Part shown: positions 1 through 4,989 of the stretch, one piece after another
How positions within the stretch are numbered: the first letter of the stretch is position 1
How the letters are laid out: every line of letters starts with the position of its first letter
Assembly (NCBI GenBank): GCA_900313355.1
Contig: OMQZ01000037.1
Span: 1-6,243 of the forward strand
Length of the DNA stretch: 6,243 nucleotides
Direction of reading: 5' to 3'
DNA from: an uncultured Rhodospirillaceae bacterium
GTDB lineage: Bacteria > Pseudomonadota > Alphaproteobacteria > RF32 > CAG-239
Translations under genes and position numbers: made by a program
Notes under the pieces: generated by a model
What the model was told of the DNA's origin: nothing
Databases searched by the model: none
What the model saw: the letters and a program-made list of their open reading frames with translations, nothing else

Positions 1-13
1 AATTTCATTTTAA

Positions 14-42
14 TTGATTCTTAAGGAAAATTTTAGTACAAT
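14..42 (+). promoter_or_regulatory. Possible sigma-70 promoter directly ahead of a terminator
   Basis: A TTGATT -35-like box (14-19) is separated by exactly 17 bp from a TACAAT -10-like box (37-42). A start near 49 would fall on the first base of the hairpin at 49-78. In DNA this AT-rich such matches arise by chance, so the call rests only on box similarity and spacing. Confidence 0.25.
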
Positions 43-48
43 AATCTT

Positions 49-81
49 AAAGGAATCGTAAAAATTTAAGGTTCCTTTTTT
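49..81 (+). terminator. Rho-independent terminator of an off-window gene
   Basis: The arms 49-57 (AAAGGAATC) and 70-78 (GGTTCCTTT) form a 9-bp stem with one T-G wobble around a 12-nt AT-rich loop. The right arm runs into six T residues (76-81). The orientation fits the end of a + strand transcript coming from left of the window, and it insulates the tRNA gene from that transcript. Confidence 0.6.
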
Positions 82-120
82 CTTTACACTTACTCATACC
101 CCAAAACTTAAAAAAAACAC

Positions 121-149
121 TTGCGCCATCAAAAAAAATACATTAAAGA
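121..149 (+). promoter_or_regulatory. Possible promoter of tRNA-Ser
   Basis: A TTGCGC box (121-126) lies 17 bp before TAAAGA (144-149). This would start transcription just upstream of the tRNA at 161. The -10 box is a poor match to TATAAT; the call depends mainly on its location and the intact TTG of the -35. Confidence 0.3.
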
Positions 150-160
150 ACAAAAATATT

Positions 161-252
161 GGATAGATGGCCGAGTGGTCGAAGGCGCACGATTGGAAAT
201 CGTGTGTACCTGTCAAAGGGTACCGTGAGTTCGAATCTCACTCTATCCGCCA
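161..252 (+). tRNA. tRNA-Ser, anticodon GGA (reads UCC/UCU)
   Basis: This is a complete class II serine tRNA that delivers serine at UCC and UCU codons. The acceptor stem pairs 161-167 (GGATAGA) with 242-248 (TCTATCC). The anticodon stem pairs CACGA (188-192) with TCGTG (200-204) around loop TTGGAAA, placing anticodon GGA at 195-197. A long variable arm (GTACC 206-210 with GGTAC 219-223) is diagnostic of the Ser/Leu/Tyr class. The T-arm is GTGAG/CTCAC (225-229, 237-241) around TTCGAAT. The discriminator is G249 and the CCA end (250-252) is encoded. The final A overlaps the left edge of the following terminator hairpin. Confidence 0.97.
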
Positions 253-292
253 ATAACAAAAAACACCCTTGCGGTGTTTTTTTTTGTTATTG
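251..292 (+). terminator. tRNA-Ser terminator, near-symmetrical hairpin
   Basis: CAATAAC, six A and CACC (251-267) pair with GGTG, nine T and GTTATTG (273-292), leaving a short CTTGC loop and three unpaired T. On the + strand the T9 run follows the GC core as expected for intrinsic termination. The A-run on the left arm means it could also stop transcription from the right. Confidence 0.75.
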
Positions 293-433
293 GAAAATGA
301 ATACAGGATTCGAACTCACGAAAAGAGGGTTCGACGACGAGTGAAAGGCGGGCGAAAGAACGCCGGTGAGGCTTTCAAGCCGAATGAACGAGGAGGGCGA
401 GGTTCATCCGAGCCTATCCCTTATCGTTTCCGC
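293..433 (+). ncRNA. Candidate structured small RNA or tRNA-derived element, unidentified
   Basis: This non-coding segment is far GC-richer than its surroundings: 331-420 is 60% G+C by my count, within AT-rich flanks. It can form several local stems: GGCG(AAAGAA)CGCC at 351-364, GGCT(TTCA)AGCC at 370-381, and ATGAAC (384-389) with GTTCAT (402-407) around a purine-rich loop. Longer pairs are CTCAC (315-319) with GTGAG (366-370), and AGGCT (369-373) with AGCCT (411-415), some mutually exclusive with the local stems. The end reads TTTCCGCCA, like a serine tRNA 3' end, and a strong terminator follows at once. It does not fold as a tRNA: no T-arm lies at the right distance from the CCA. I do not recognise it as RNase P, tmRNA, SRP or 6S RNA. 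Strand is uncertain because both flanking hairpins could work in either direction. Confidence 0.45.
307..320 (-). repeat. Inverted 14-nt copy of the tRNA-Ser T-arm
   Basis: The 14 bases at 307-320 are the exact reverse complement of 224-237, which is the 5' strand and loop of the tRNA-Ser T-arm. The core TTCGAA is self-complementary, so the informative matches are the flanking bases. Together with the tRNA-like 3' end at 427-433, this places pieces of tRNA sequence in both orientations inside the GC-rich segment. Confidence 0.7.
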
Positions 434-469
434 CAATAAAAACTCTCCTTTATGGAGAGTTTTTTATTG
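434..469 (+). terminator. Strong hairpin terminator after the GC-rich segment
   Basis: A near-perfect 15-bp stem joins 434-448 and 454-469 (core CTCTCC/GGAGAG) around loop TTTAT, with one extra T in the right arm. Six T residues follow the GC core on the + strand, and five A precede it on the left, so it may act in both directions. It begins at the CCA of the preceding tRNA-like end, as the tRNA-Ser terminator does. Confidence 0.75.
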
Positions 470-507
470 TCCGAAAGTCTATCTTCATTACTTCAAAAAA
501 ATAATTA

Positions 508-571
508 TCTCCTTGAATGTAAAAAATTGCAGTCAACTGACACATATATTTTTAACAATATCAAAAGGAGA
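508..571 (+). promoter_or_regulatory. Possible leader that sequesters the ribosome binding site
   Basis: TCTCCTT at 508-514 is perfectly complementary to AAGGAGA at 565-571, which contains the ribosome binding site of the small ORF at 577. A run of five T (549-553) could also pair weakly with AAAAG (563-567), a fourU-like arrangement. Because the operon encodes an Hsp20 protein, an RNA thermometer is a natural idea. The transcription start is unknown and I see no convincing sigma-32 promoter (a lone CTTGAAT at 512-518 lacks a well-spaced -10). Confidence 0.25.
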
Positions 572-576
572 ATGAA

Positions 577-807
577 ATGGGATTTTTTAACCACCACACA
601 AAAACGGACTCAAACTTACACGCCTCTAAAGCTTATCACATGGATCAAGAAGATGAAACAAAAACTGAAGAAACTTCTAAAAGCAGTTCCTCTGGCGCAC
701 ACACCTCATCATCTGCTCACTCATCTGCTTGCGGTTGCGGATGCTCTCATAAAACCAAGCCGGTTGATGAAGAAGTTGTCGAAATTAAAGAAGAGTGGGA
801 CTATTAA
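577..807 (+). CDS. Small His/Ser/Cys-rich protein of unknown function
   Basis: This gene encodes a 76-aa protein that I do not recognise. It starts MGFFNHH and is hydrophilic and low in complexity. It has seven histidines, a serine-rich middle (35-50), a CGCGC cluster (52-56) followed by SHK, and an acidic C-terminal tail (63-76). There is no signal peptide or membrane segment. The three alternate cysteines with nearby histidines could bind a metal, but this is inference from composition only. The start is well supported: AGGAG at 566-570 lies 6 nt before ATG. The stop is followed 3 nt later by the AGGAG of hsp20, so the two genes look cotranscribed and possibly translationally coupled. Another frame is open across the same DNA, but its only nearby ATG (572) is too close to the ribosome binding site and its product is lysine-rich with no recognisable fold. 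Confidence 0.7.
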   Translation: MGFFNHHTKTDSNLHASKAYHMDQEDETKTEETSKSSSSGAHTSSSAHSSACGCGCSHKTKPVDEEVVEIKEEWDY

Positions 808-823
808 AAAAGGAGAACACTTC

Positions 824-1309
824 ATGCATGAAATGATTCACAAAAAAGAGGCAGAAAGCAACTTACCCCGTCCCGCAAATCAAACCCACGATTTGCGCAG
901 CCTTTGGAACTATTTTTTTGATTTCGGTAATTCCTCAATAGATAATCTGCAACCCAAAATTGATATAACCGATGAAAAAAATGCAGTTATCGTCACCGCA
1001 GAAATACCCGGCATAAAAGGAGAAGATGTCGACCTCAAAATCTCTGAAGACGGCTATTTAACAATTTCCGGTGAAAAGCACCACACAAAAGAAAGCTCTG
1101 AACAAAACAGTTATTTTTCAGAAATTTCATACGGAATGTTCAAACGAACGATACCTTTGCCGTTTGATTTAGATTACAACATGGCCGACGCCACCTATGA
1201 AGACGGCATTTTATCCGTTAAAATTCCAAAATCAAAAGAAGAAAAACAAAAATACAAAAAAATCAGCGTGAAGAAAAAAGCTTCAAGTTCCAAAAATCTT
1301 CAAGCCTAA
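824..1309 (+). CDS. Hsp20/alpha-crystallin family small heat-shock protein
   Basis: The 161-aa product is a small heat-shock protein: an ATP-independent cytoplasmic chaperone that holds unfolding proteins for later refolding. A variable N-terminal arm (1-43, with aromatic WNYFFDF at 28-34) precedes the alpha-crystallin domain at about 44-136. The domain is marked by PKIDITD, VTAEIPGIKGEDVDLKI, the F-R-T-I-P-L-P strand and the DGILSVKIPK signature (127-136). The tail is short and lysine-rich, and I see no clear I-x-I anchor unless KISVK serves. ATG 824 is chosen because AGGAG (811-815) lies 8 nt upstream; a second in-frame ATG at 833 is too far. The frame stays open upstream to 452, but that stretch is explained by the small gene at 577. 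The gene overlaps the convergent truA by 4 nt. Confidence 0.93.
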   Translation: MHEMIHKKEAESNLPRPANQTHDLRSLWNYFFDFGNSSIDNLQPKIDITDEKNAVIVTAEIPGIKGEDVDLKISEDGYLTISGEKHHTKESSEQNSYFSEISYGMFKRTIPLPFDLDYNMADATYEDGILSVKIPKSKEEKQKYKKISVKKKASSSKNLQA

Positions 1310-2049
1310 TATTCAACTTTATTTAAATAAAGACCACATGCAGGCGCTGTCACTCCGGCGTCTGCTCTCTTTTTTCCTTCCAAAATTTTTTCAACATCTT
1401 GCGGCCTTAAATGTCCGTCGCCAACCATTTTAAGCGTTCCGACCATATTTCTGACCTGATGATATAAAAACGATTTTGCCTCAACAATAAAATCGATTTC
1501 ATCGCCGTTTTGAACAATCTCAAGCCTATCTAAAGTTTTCATCGGCGATTTTGCCTGACATCCCGCTCCTCTGAACGCACTGAAATCATGATAACCGATT
1601 AAATACTTCGCCCCTTCTCTCATTTTTTCAACATCTAAAGGAAAGTTCACATGCCAAACCCTGTTCTCTAACAAAACAGACCTTGCACGCCTGTTCAAAA
1701 GCCGATAGATATAGCCGCGTTTTTTAGCCGAAAATCTGGCATGAAAATCATCTGAAACGACCTCGATTTCGACAACCGAAACAGGTGCATTCGCTTCCCT
1801 CAGTTTGGCATTAAAAGCCTCCCGAAGATGATACAAATCCATATTTGTTTCTAAATCGAAATGCGCCACTTGTCCCAAAGCGTGCACACCGGCATCAGTC
1901 CGACCGGCGGCAAAAATTTCTACCTTTTGCCCGCAAAAAGCAAATACGGCATCTTCAAGATACGCTTGAACGCTTTCGCCTTCATCTTGTTTTTGCCAAC
2001 CGACTAAATTTGTGCCGTCATACTCAATTGTTATCTTATAGCGCGTCAT
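1306..2049 (-). CDS. truA: tRNA pseudouridine(38-40) synthase TruA
   Basis: TruA converts uridines 38-40 of the tRNA anticodon stem-loop to pseudouridine. The 247-aa length is normal for the family. Visible landmarks are the N-terminal strand with YDGTNLVGWQKQ (10-21) and AGRTDAGVHALGQV (48-61). The latter contains the catalytic aspartate at D52, embedded in the invariant RTDAGVHA. Also visible are the central FHARFSAKKRGYIYR stretch and FLYHQVRNMVG near the C-terminus. No cofactor is needed. The start has a modest ribosome binding site (AGGG about 9 nt upstream). A promoter at 2073-2101 should drive it alone. It ends inside the stop codon of hsp20 on the other strand. In many bacteria truA follows fmt or other translation genes; here it stands alone. 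Confidence 0.96.
   Translation of the reverse strand: MTRYKITIEYDGTNLVGWQKQDEGESVQAYLEDAVFAFCGQKVEIFAAGRTDAGVHALGQVAHFDLETNMDLYHLREAFNAKLREANAPVSVVEIEVVSDDFHARFSAKKRGYIYRLLNRRARSVLLENRVWHVNFPLDVEKMREGAKYLIGYHDFSAFRGAGCQAKSPMKTLDRLEIVQNGDEIDFIVEAKSFLYHQVRNMVGTLKMVGDGHLRPQDVEKILEGKKRADAGVTAPACGLYLNKVEY
1317..1332. repeat. 16-bp perfect palindrome at the hsp20/truA convergence
   Basis: CTTTATTTAAATAAAG is a perfect palindrome lying in the last truA codons, 8 nt past the hsp20 stop. It is all A/T except for the end pair, so any RNA hairpin would be weak. No other terminator-like structure is present at this junction. Confidence 0.45.
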
Positions 2050-2072
2050 TTTTATTTTCCCTACAAAAACCC

Positions 2073-2101
2073 AACATACTCAAAAAAAAACTTGAGGTCA
2101 A
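2073..2101 (-). promoter_or_regulatory. truA promoter
   Basis: On the minus strand TTGACC (2096-2101, 5 of 6 consensus bases) is followed after exactly 17 bp by TATGTT (2073-2078, 4 of 6). Transcription would start about 20 nt before the truA ATG. The -35 lies inside the hairpin terminator of the upstream gene. Confidence 0.55.
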
Positions 2102-2117
2102 TACCCCAAGTTTTTTT
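2083..2117 (-). terminator. Terminator of the Gfo/Idh/MocA oxidoreductase gene
   Basis: CAAGT/ACTTG (2107-2111 with 2090-2094) and an inner CC/GG pair, separated by one mismatch, enclose a 6-nt loop (2098-2103). On the minus strand the hairpin is followed by a nine-base T run (complement of 2082-2090). It lies 18 nt past the oxidoreductase stop codon. Confidence 0.75.
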
Positions 2118-2134
2118 CATCAATTCAAAAAATC

Positions 2135-3145
2135 TTATGCAACTTTAAGCATTGAAGTCGAAGATTTCAAAAAGCCCAATTTTCTTTGAACTTCCCAAAT
2201 CACCCTCAAAGCCTCTAATGCATTCTCACCTGTAATACGCGGCGTTTCTTTGCCTAAAATACAGTTCACAAAGTGAGTTTGTTCAGAAGCGAGAGGCTGC
2301 GATGTCGGAATAAACAAATGTTCCTCACAGCCTTTCAAACCGTATTTCATCCAATCCGGCAAATCCGTGCTCATATAAGGCGAACGGCCTTGCGTGCAAA
2401 CATTAATACTCTGATTGATAAAGTCCATATCAATATAGTTTTCATCTGTTGTGACCGTTAACGTTCTAACCCTTGACTGTGTAATTCGGCTTGCCGTTAA
2501 ATTCGCCGTCACTCCGTTTTCAAATTGAACAAGAGCCGAAATATAATCTTTACCTTCCGGTTTGTCTTTTGTCTTAACACTCATTGCCTCAACATTCACC
2601 ACATTTGATTTAACAAGTGATTGCACAACCTCAATATCATGAATCATCAAATCCATCGCAACGTCCACATCTGTAATACGTCCGCTTGCCGCTGACATGC
2701 GCTGCGCCGTAAGCGATCTGATTTTTGATGTATCGGCTAAAATCTTTGAAAGTTGTTCAACAGCCGGATTGAAGCGTTCAATGTGTCCCACAAGCAAAAC
2801 AACATTGTTTTCTTTTGCCCCGTTAATCAGTCTCATGCATTCTTCTTCGGTCGTTGCAAGCGGTTTTTCAATCAAGCAATGAATACCTTTTTTCAAGAAA
2901 AATTCGCCGACATCAGCATGGGTAACAGAAGTTGTCACAACGCTGACAGCATCCACATTTTGCGCAACTTCCTCAAGGCTAGAAAAGGCCTTAATTCCAA
3001 ACATATCCGCAGCCGCTTTAGCTGCATCTTCAAAAATATCATACACACCGACGAGCTCAACCCCCGGAAGAGATTTATATGTTCTAAGGTGGTTTTTGCC
3101 CATCATACCGGCGCCGATAACGGCAACTTTAATCAAATTTGTCAT
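2135..3145 (-). CDS. Gfo/Idh/MocA family NAD(P)-dependent oxidoreductase
   Basis: The 336-aa product is a cytoplasmic dehydrogenase of the Gfo/Idh/MocA family, which oxidises sugars, sugar nucleotides or related substrates with NAD(P). The N-terminal Rossmann fold shows VAVIGAGMMGKNH (7-19), with the GxGxxG-type GAGMMG, and the family hallmark EKPLA (93-97) carrying the conserved lysine. The C-terminal half contains HIERFNPA (121-128) and MDLMIHDIE, with the expected histidine at H169. The RFNP and DLMIHDI patterns recall sugar-nucleotide dehydrogenases such as the GnnA/WbpB-like branch, but no partner aminotransferase or LPS gene is visible. I leave the substrate open. ATG 3145 is preferred over TTG 3148 because the AGGA ribosome binding site is 7 nt from ATG and only 4 nt from TTG. 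The gene is monocistronic, with its own terminator, and divergent from the gene at 3293. Confidence 0.9.
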   Translation of the reverse strand: MTNLIKVAVIGAGMMGKNHLRTYKSLPGVELVGVYDIFEDAAKAAADMFGIKAFSSLEEVAQNVDAVSVVTTSVTHADVGEFFLKKGIHCLIEKPLATTEEECMRLINGAKENNVVLLVGHIERFNPAVEQLSKILADTSKIRSLTAQRMSAASGRITDVDVAMDLMIHDIEVVQSLVKSNVVNVEAMSVKTKDKPEGKDYISALVQFENGVTANLTASRITQSRVRTLTVTTDENYIDMDFINQSINVCTQGRSPYMSTDLPDWMKYGLKGCEEHLFIPTSQPLASEQTHFVNCILGKETPRITGENALEALRVIWEVQRKLGFLKSSTSMLKVA

Positions 3146-3182
3146 CAATTTTCCTTTTTGTTTCGAAGTTAAACTGAGCGGA

Positions 3183-3191
3183 TTTATATCA
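3183..3191 (-). promoter_or_regulatory. Possible extended -10 promoter of the oxidoreductase gene
   Basis: On the minus strand TGATATAAA forms an extended -10 (TG, one base, TATAAA). It would start transcription about 30 nt before ATG 3145. No good -35 lies 17 bp upstream; TTGTCA (3201-3206) is only 12 bp away. Support is therefore partial. Confidence 0.35.
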
Positions 3192-3241
3192 CAATTTACC
3201 TGACAAATCTTCTAAAATTATGTTACATATTATTTCATCAG

Positions 3242-3289
3242 TTCTCCTTTAAAAACCTTTGTAAGAGATTATTTAGAGAAAAAGGAGAA
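3242..3289 (+). promoter_or_regulatory. Inverted repeat that could mask the ribosome binding site of the 3293 gene
   Basis: TTCTCCTTT (3242-3250) is the perfect reverse complement of AAAGGAGAA (3281-3289), which contains the ribosome binding site. A second pyrimidine block, CCTTT (3256-3260), could pair with the same site. A transcript starting upstream of 3242 could therefore switch between closed and open forms. The left arm may instead be a coincidence: on the minus strand it reads as a ribosome binding site 5 nt before ATG AAA TAA. Confidence 0.35.
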
Positions 3290-3292
3290 ACC

Positions 3293-3709
3293 ATGCTTAA
3301 AATAATCATTGCTTGTCTGTTCATATCGCTTTCCGCAAGAGCTGCCGAAAATGTCGAAATATACGGCTCGGCTCAAACCCCTTCCGGAAAACCGAATACA
3401 GCTTATTTTTCATTTCAAGAACCTCAGGAGCAACCTGTTGATATCATAAAAGAAGAGCCTGTTGCTCCTAAAGAAAAAACGCCTAATGAAAGCGCAAAGA
3501 TATTGCCCTTAAATGAGATTCATCAGCTATCAGTGCAAAACCCGAAACCCTTTTCAATTTCGCCGAAAGCCGAGCAAAATGAAATTGAAAACACACTTTA
3601 CGAAGGGGCAAACCGAATTTATGACGTCCAGTCTTTTCCCTTAAAAGACATTAAAACAATCACGACGCCAAACATCGACCCGACCATCTCAACTTATCCG
3701 GAATATTAA
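3293..3709 (+). CDS. Small exported protein of unknown function
   Basis: This 138-aa protein is not recognisable by family. Residues 1-17 are a clear signal peptide: K3, a hydrophobic core IIIACLFISL, and an A-R-A site (15-17) for signal peptidase I. The mature part, of about 121 residues, is therefore predicted to be periplasmic or secreted. C8 is too close to the N-terminus to be a lipobox cysteine. The mature chain is hydrophilic, rich in Pro, Glu, Lys and Asn, with a likely disordered stretch (40-100) and a short C-terminal segment (101-138) ending in STYPEY. It has no cysteine, so no disulfide. The ribosome binding site AGGAG lies 5 nt before ATG. The gene is divergent from the oxidoreductase and converges with the membrane-protein gene, overlapping it by 4 nt. 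Confidence 0.75.
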   Translation: MLKIIIACLFISLSARAAENVEIYGSAQTPSGKPNTAYFSFQEPQEQPVDIIKEEPVAPKEKTPNESAKILPLNEIHQLSVQNPKPFSISPKAEQNEIENTLYEGANRIYDVQSFPLKDIKTITTPNIDPTISTYPEY

Positions 3710-4155
3710 TAAGTAGCAACTATAGCATGAGTTACTGCACAGCATGTGCCATAATACGTGAAATATAAACATACAATACTGAGCAAACATATAAAAATAC
3801 TTAAAATTCCGATTAAAATTCGGATTGCCTTATGACGTGACACTTTAGCATCTTTTTTTCGAAAAAAACATAAAAAACTCCAAAAAGAAAATACACTTAT
3901 AGCAACCAAACTCATAAAAAATCTACCATAAGAATCATTCAAAAACCATATACACACACTGAAACCAAAAATGATTGCATATAAAGACCGAATTATCCAA
4001 TCTCTAAAACTTTTACTTTCTCCTTTTTTAAAAGATCTTAAAAGTGCGATAGCCGCCAATGCCCCAATAAAAGCCAAAAGCATCCAAATTCCATCGTAGT
4101 GATGAGAGTAGAATAGGCGGAAATATGGTGTCTTCATGAGCGGGGTTGTATTCAT
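3706..4155 (-). CDS. Four-helix integral membrane protein of unknown function
   Basis: The 149-aa product is strongly hydrophobic, with four likely transmembrane helices at about 22-39, 54-72, 79-98 and 111-133. They are separated by short basic or polar loops (SFKKGESKSF, RKKDAKVSRHK). No catalytic motif or known family is apparent. Two adjacent cysteines (138-139) follow the last helix. A TTG at 4161 also opens this frame, but ATG 4155 is chosen because AAGGA (4165-4169) is 9 nt from ATG and only 3 nt from TTG. The gene follows trmB on the same strand after about 100 nt and could be read from that operon or from its own promoter. Its last codons overlap the stop of the exported-protein gene. 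Confidence 0.7.
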   Translation of the reverse strand: MNTTPLMKTPYFRLFYSHHYDGIWMLLAFIGALAAIALLRSFKKGESKSFRDWIIRSLYAIIFGFSVCIWFLNDSYGRFFMSLVAISVFSFWSFLCFFRKKDAKVSRHKAIRILIGILSIFICLLSIVCLYFTYYGTCCAVTHAIVATY

Positions 4156-4161
4156 CTTCAA

Positions 4162-4257
4162 ATATCCTTATTAATAAACGATATGTCTATTGTATAGTTT
4201 TTTTTCTTAAATATTCTTTAAATATGATAAATCTCCGTAATTTGCTTTAGTGGCCGA
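4162..4257 (-). other. AT-rich spacer between trmB and the membrane-protein gene
   Basis: This spacer is almost entirely A/T. On the minus strand TACAAT (4189-4194) is a fair -10 box for the membrane-protein gene, but no convincing -35 sits 16-19 bp upstream. I find no terminator hairpin after trmB, so readthrough from trmB is possible. Confidence 0.3.
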
Positions 4258-4986
4258 TTATACGCATTTTTTATATTCGAAAAATACGGGTTTGCGCCCT
4301 TCCCTAATCGCTTTTTTCTGATATTTTGTTTCAACCCAGTCTTCGGGCTCTTTGCGCCAATCATCAAAAGTTTTTGCCGTCCAAACAAAATCTTTGCATT
4401 CGTGCATCACCCGCAAAACATGGCGCTTATAAATCGGATGGTCGGTTGCAATCTGTAAAATCCCGCCTGTTTTTAAGATTCGCGACAGTTCTTTCAAATT
4501 TTCCGGATTAATAAATCTCCTGTCCGCATGGCGTTTTTTAGGCCACGGATCCGGAAACAACAAATAAATTTTATCAAAAAAACCGTCAGGAATTTTAGCA
4601 AACAAAAGCCGTGCGTCATCATCATAAATGCGCACATTGTCCGCTCTTTCCGGCAAAATTGAAATCTCATCTGTGATATGTTCCGCATCTCTAACGCCCG
4701 TCATCAAGGTCAGCAAATGCGCCACCCCGTTTTGAAAAACCTCGATTCCGATAAAACCGACATTTTTTTTAACTGCAGACAAACCCGCCAAGTGCGCACC
4801 GTCTCCAAAACCTATTTCCAAATGAACTTCATCAACAGGTTTTCCGAACATCAAATTTTTATCAAAAACCGTATGATCATTAACCAAAACATTTTTCAAA
4901 AAATGTTCCAGCAAAAAGCTTTTCGCTTTTCTGATAACACGCCCCTTTCGCCTGCCGAAAAATTTCGGAGCATTCACATCAAACAC
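4258..4986 (-). CDS. trmB: tRNA (guanine-N7-)-methyltransferase TrmB
   Basis: TrmB methylates N7 of guanine 46 in the variable loop of tRNAs using S-adenosylmethionine. The 242-aa product has the SAM-binding motif I EIGFGDG (57-63) and an acidic motif II end at IGIEVF (79-84). It also has the family signature LFPDPWPKKRH (143-153), with the conserved aspartate, and a C-terminal ETKYQKKA segment (219-226) typical of the tRNA-binding region. The start is GTG at 4986. The previous gene's stop lies 3 nt upstream, and the GAAGGG ribosome binding site (4993-4998) is inside that gene's last codons, so translation is probably coupled to the regulator. Alphaproteobacterial trmB often follows metK, which supplies its methyl donor; metK is not here. 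Confidence 0.96.
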   Translation of the reverse strand: MFDVNAPKFFGRRKGRVIRKAKSFLLEHFLKNVLVNDHTVFDKNLMFGKPVDEVHLEIGFGDGAHLAGLSAVKKNVGFIGIEVFQNGVAHLLTLMTGVRDAEHITDEISILPERADNVRIYDDDARLLFAKIPDGFFDKIYLLFPDPWPKKRHADRRFINPENLKELSRILKTGGILQIATDHPIYKRHVLRVMHECKDFVWTAKTFDDWRKEPEDWVETKYQKKAIREGRKPVFFEYKKCV

Positions 4987-4989
4987 TTT

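Noticed and set aside
293..433. Second tRNA-Ser gene or pseudo-tRNA
   Set aside because: Only the ends look tRNA-like; no anticodon stem, no T-arm at the correct distance from CCA, and the length of about 140 nt is too great.
512..549. Sigma-32 promoter using CTTGAAT and CACATATAT
   Set aside because: The boxes are 22 nt apart, too far for the heat-shock sigma factor.
159..575. Two short + strand frames across the tRNA and the GC-rich segment
   Set aside because: They run through the tRNA, both terminators and the structured segment, lack ribosome binding sites, and encode nothing recognisable.
452..823. Open frame continuing upstream of and in frame with hsp20, including a lysine-rich stretch
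   Set aside because: The hsp20 domain does not need it, the ATG at 572 is jammed against the ribosome binding site, and the gene at 577 in another frame has proper signals.
2273..3172. Several + strand frames opposite the oxidoreductase gene
   Set aside because: They are antisense shadows of a well-supported gene and show no family motifs.
3293..3320. Lipoprotein signal (I-I-A-C at residues 5-8) in the exported protein
   Set aside because: The cysteine is too near the N-terminus; the hydrophobic core continues past it to an A-R-A signal peptidase I site.
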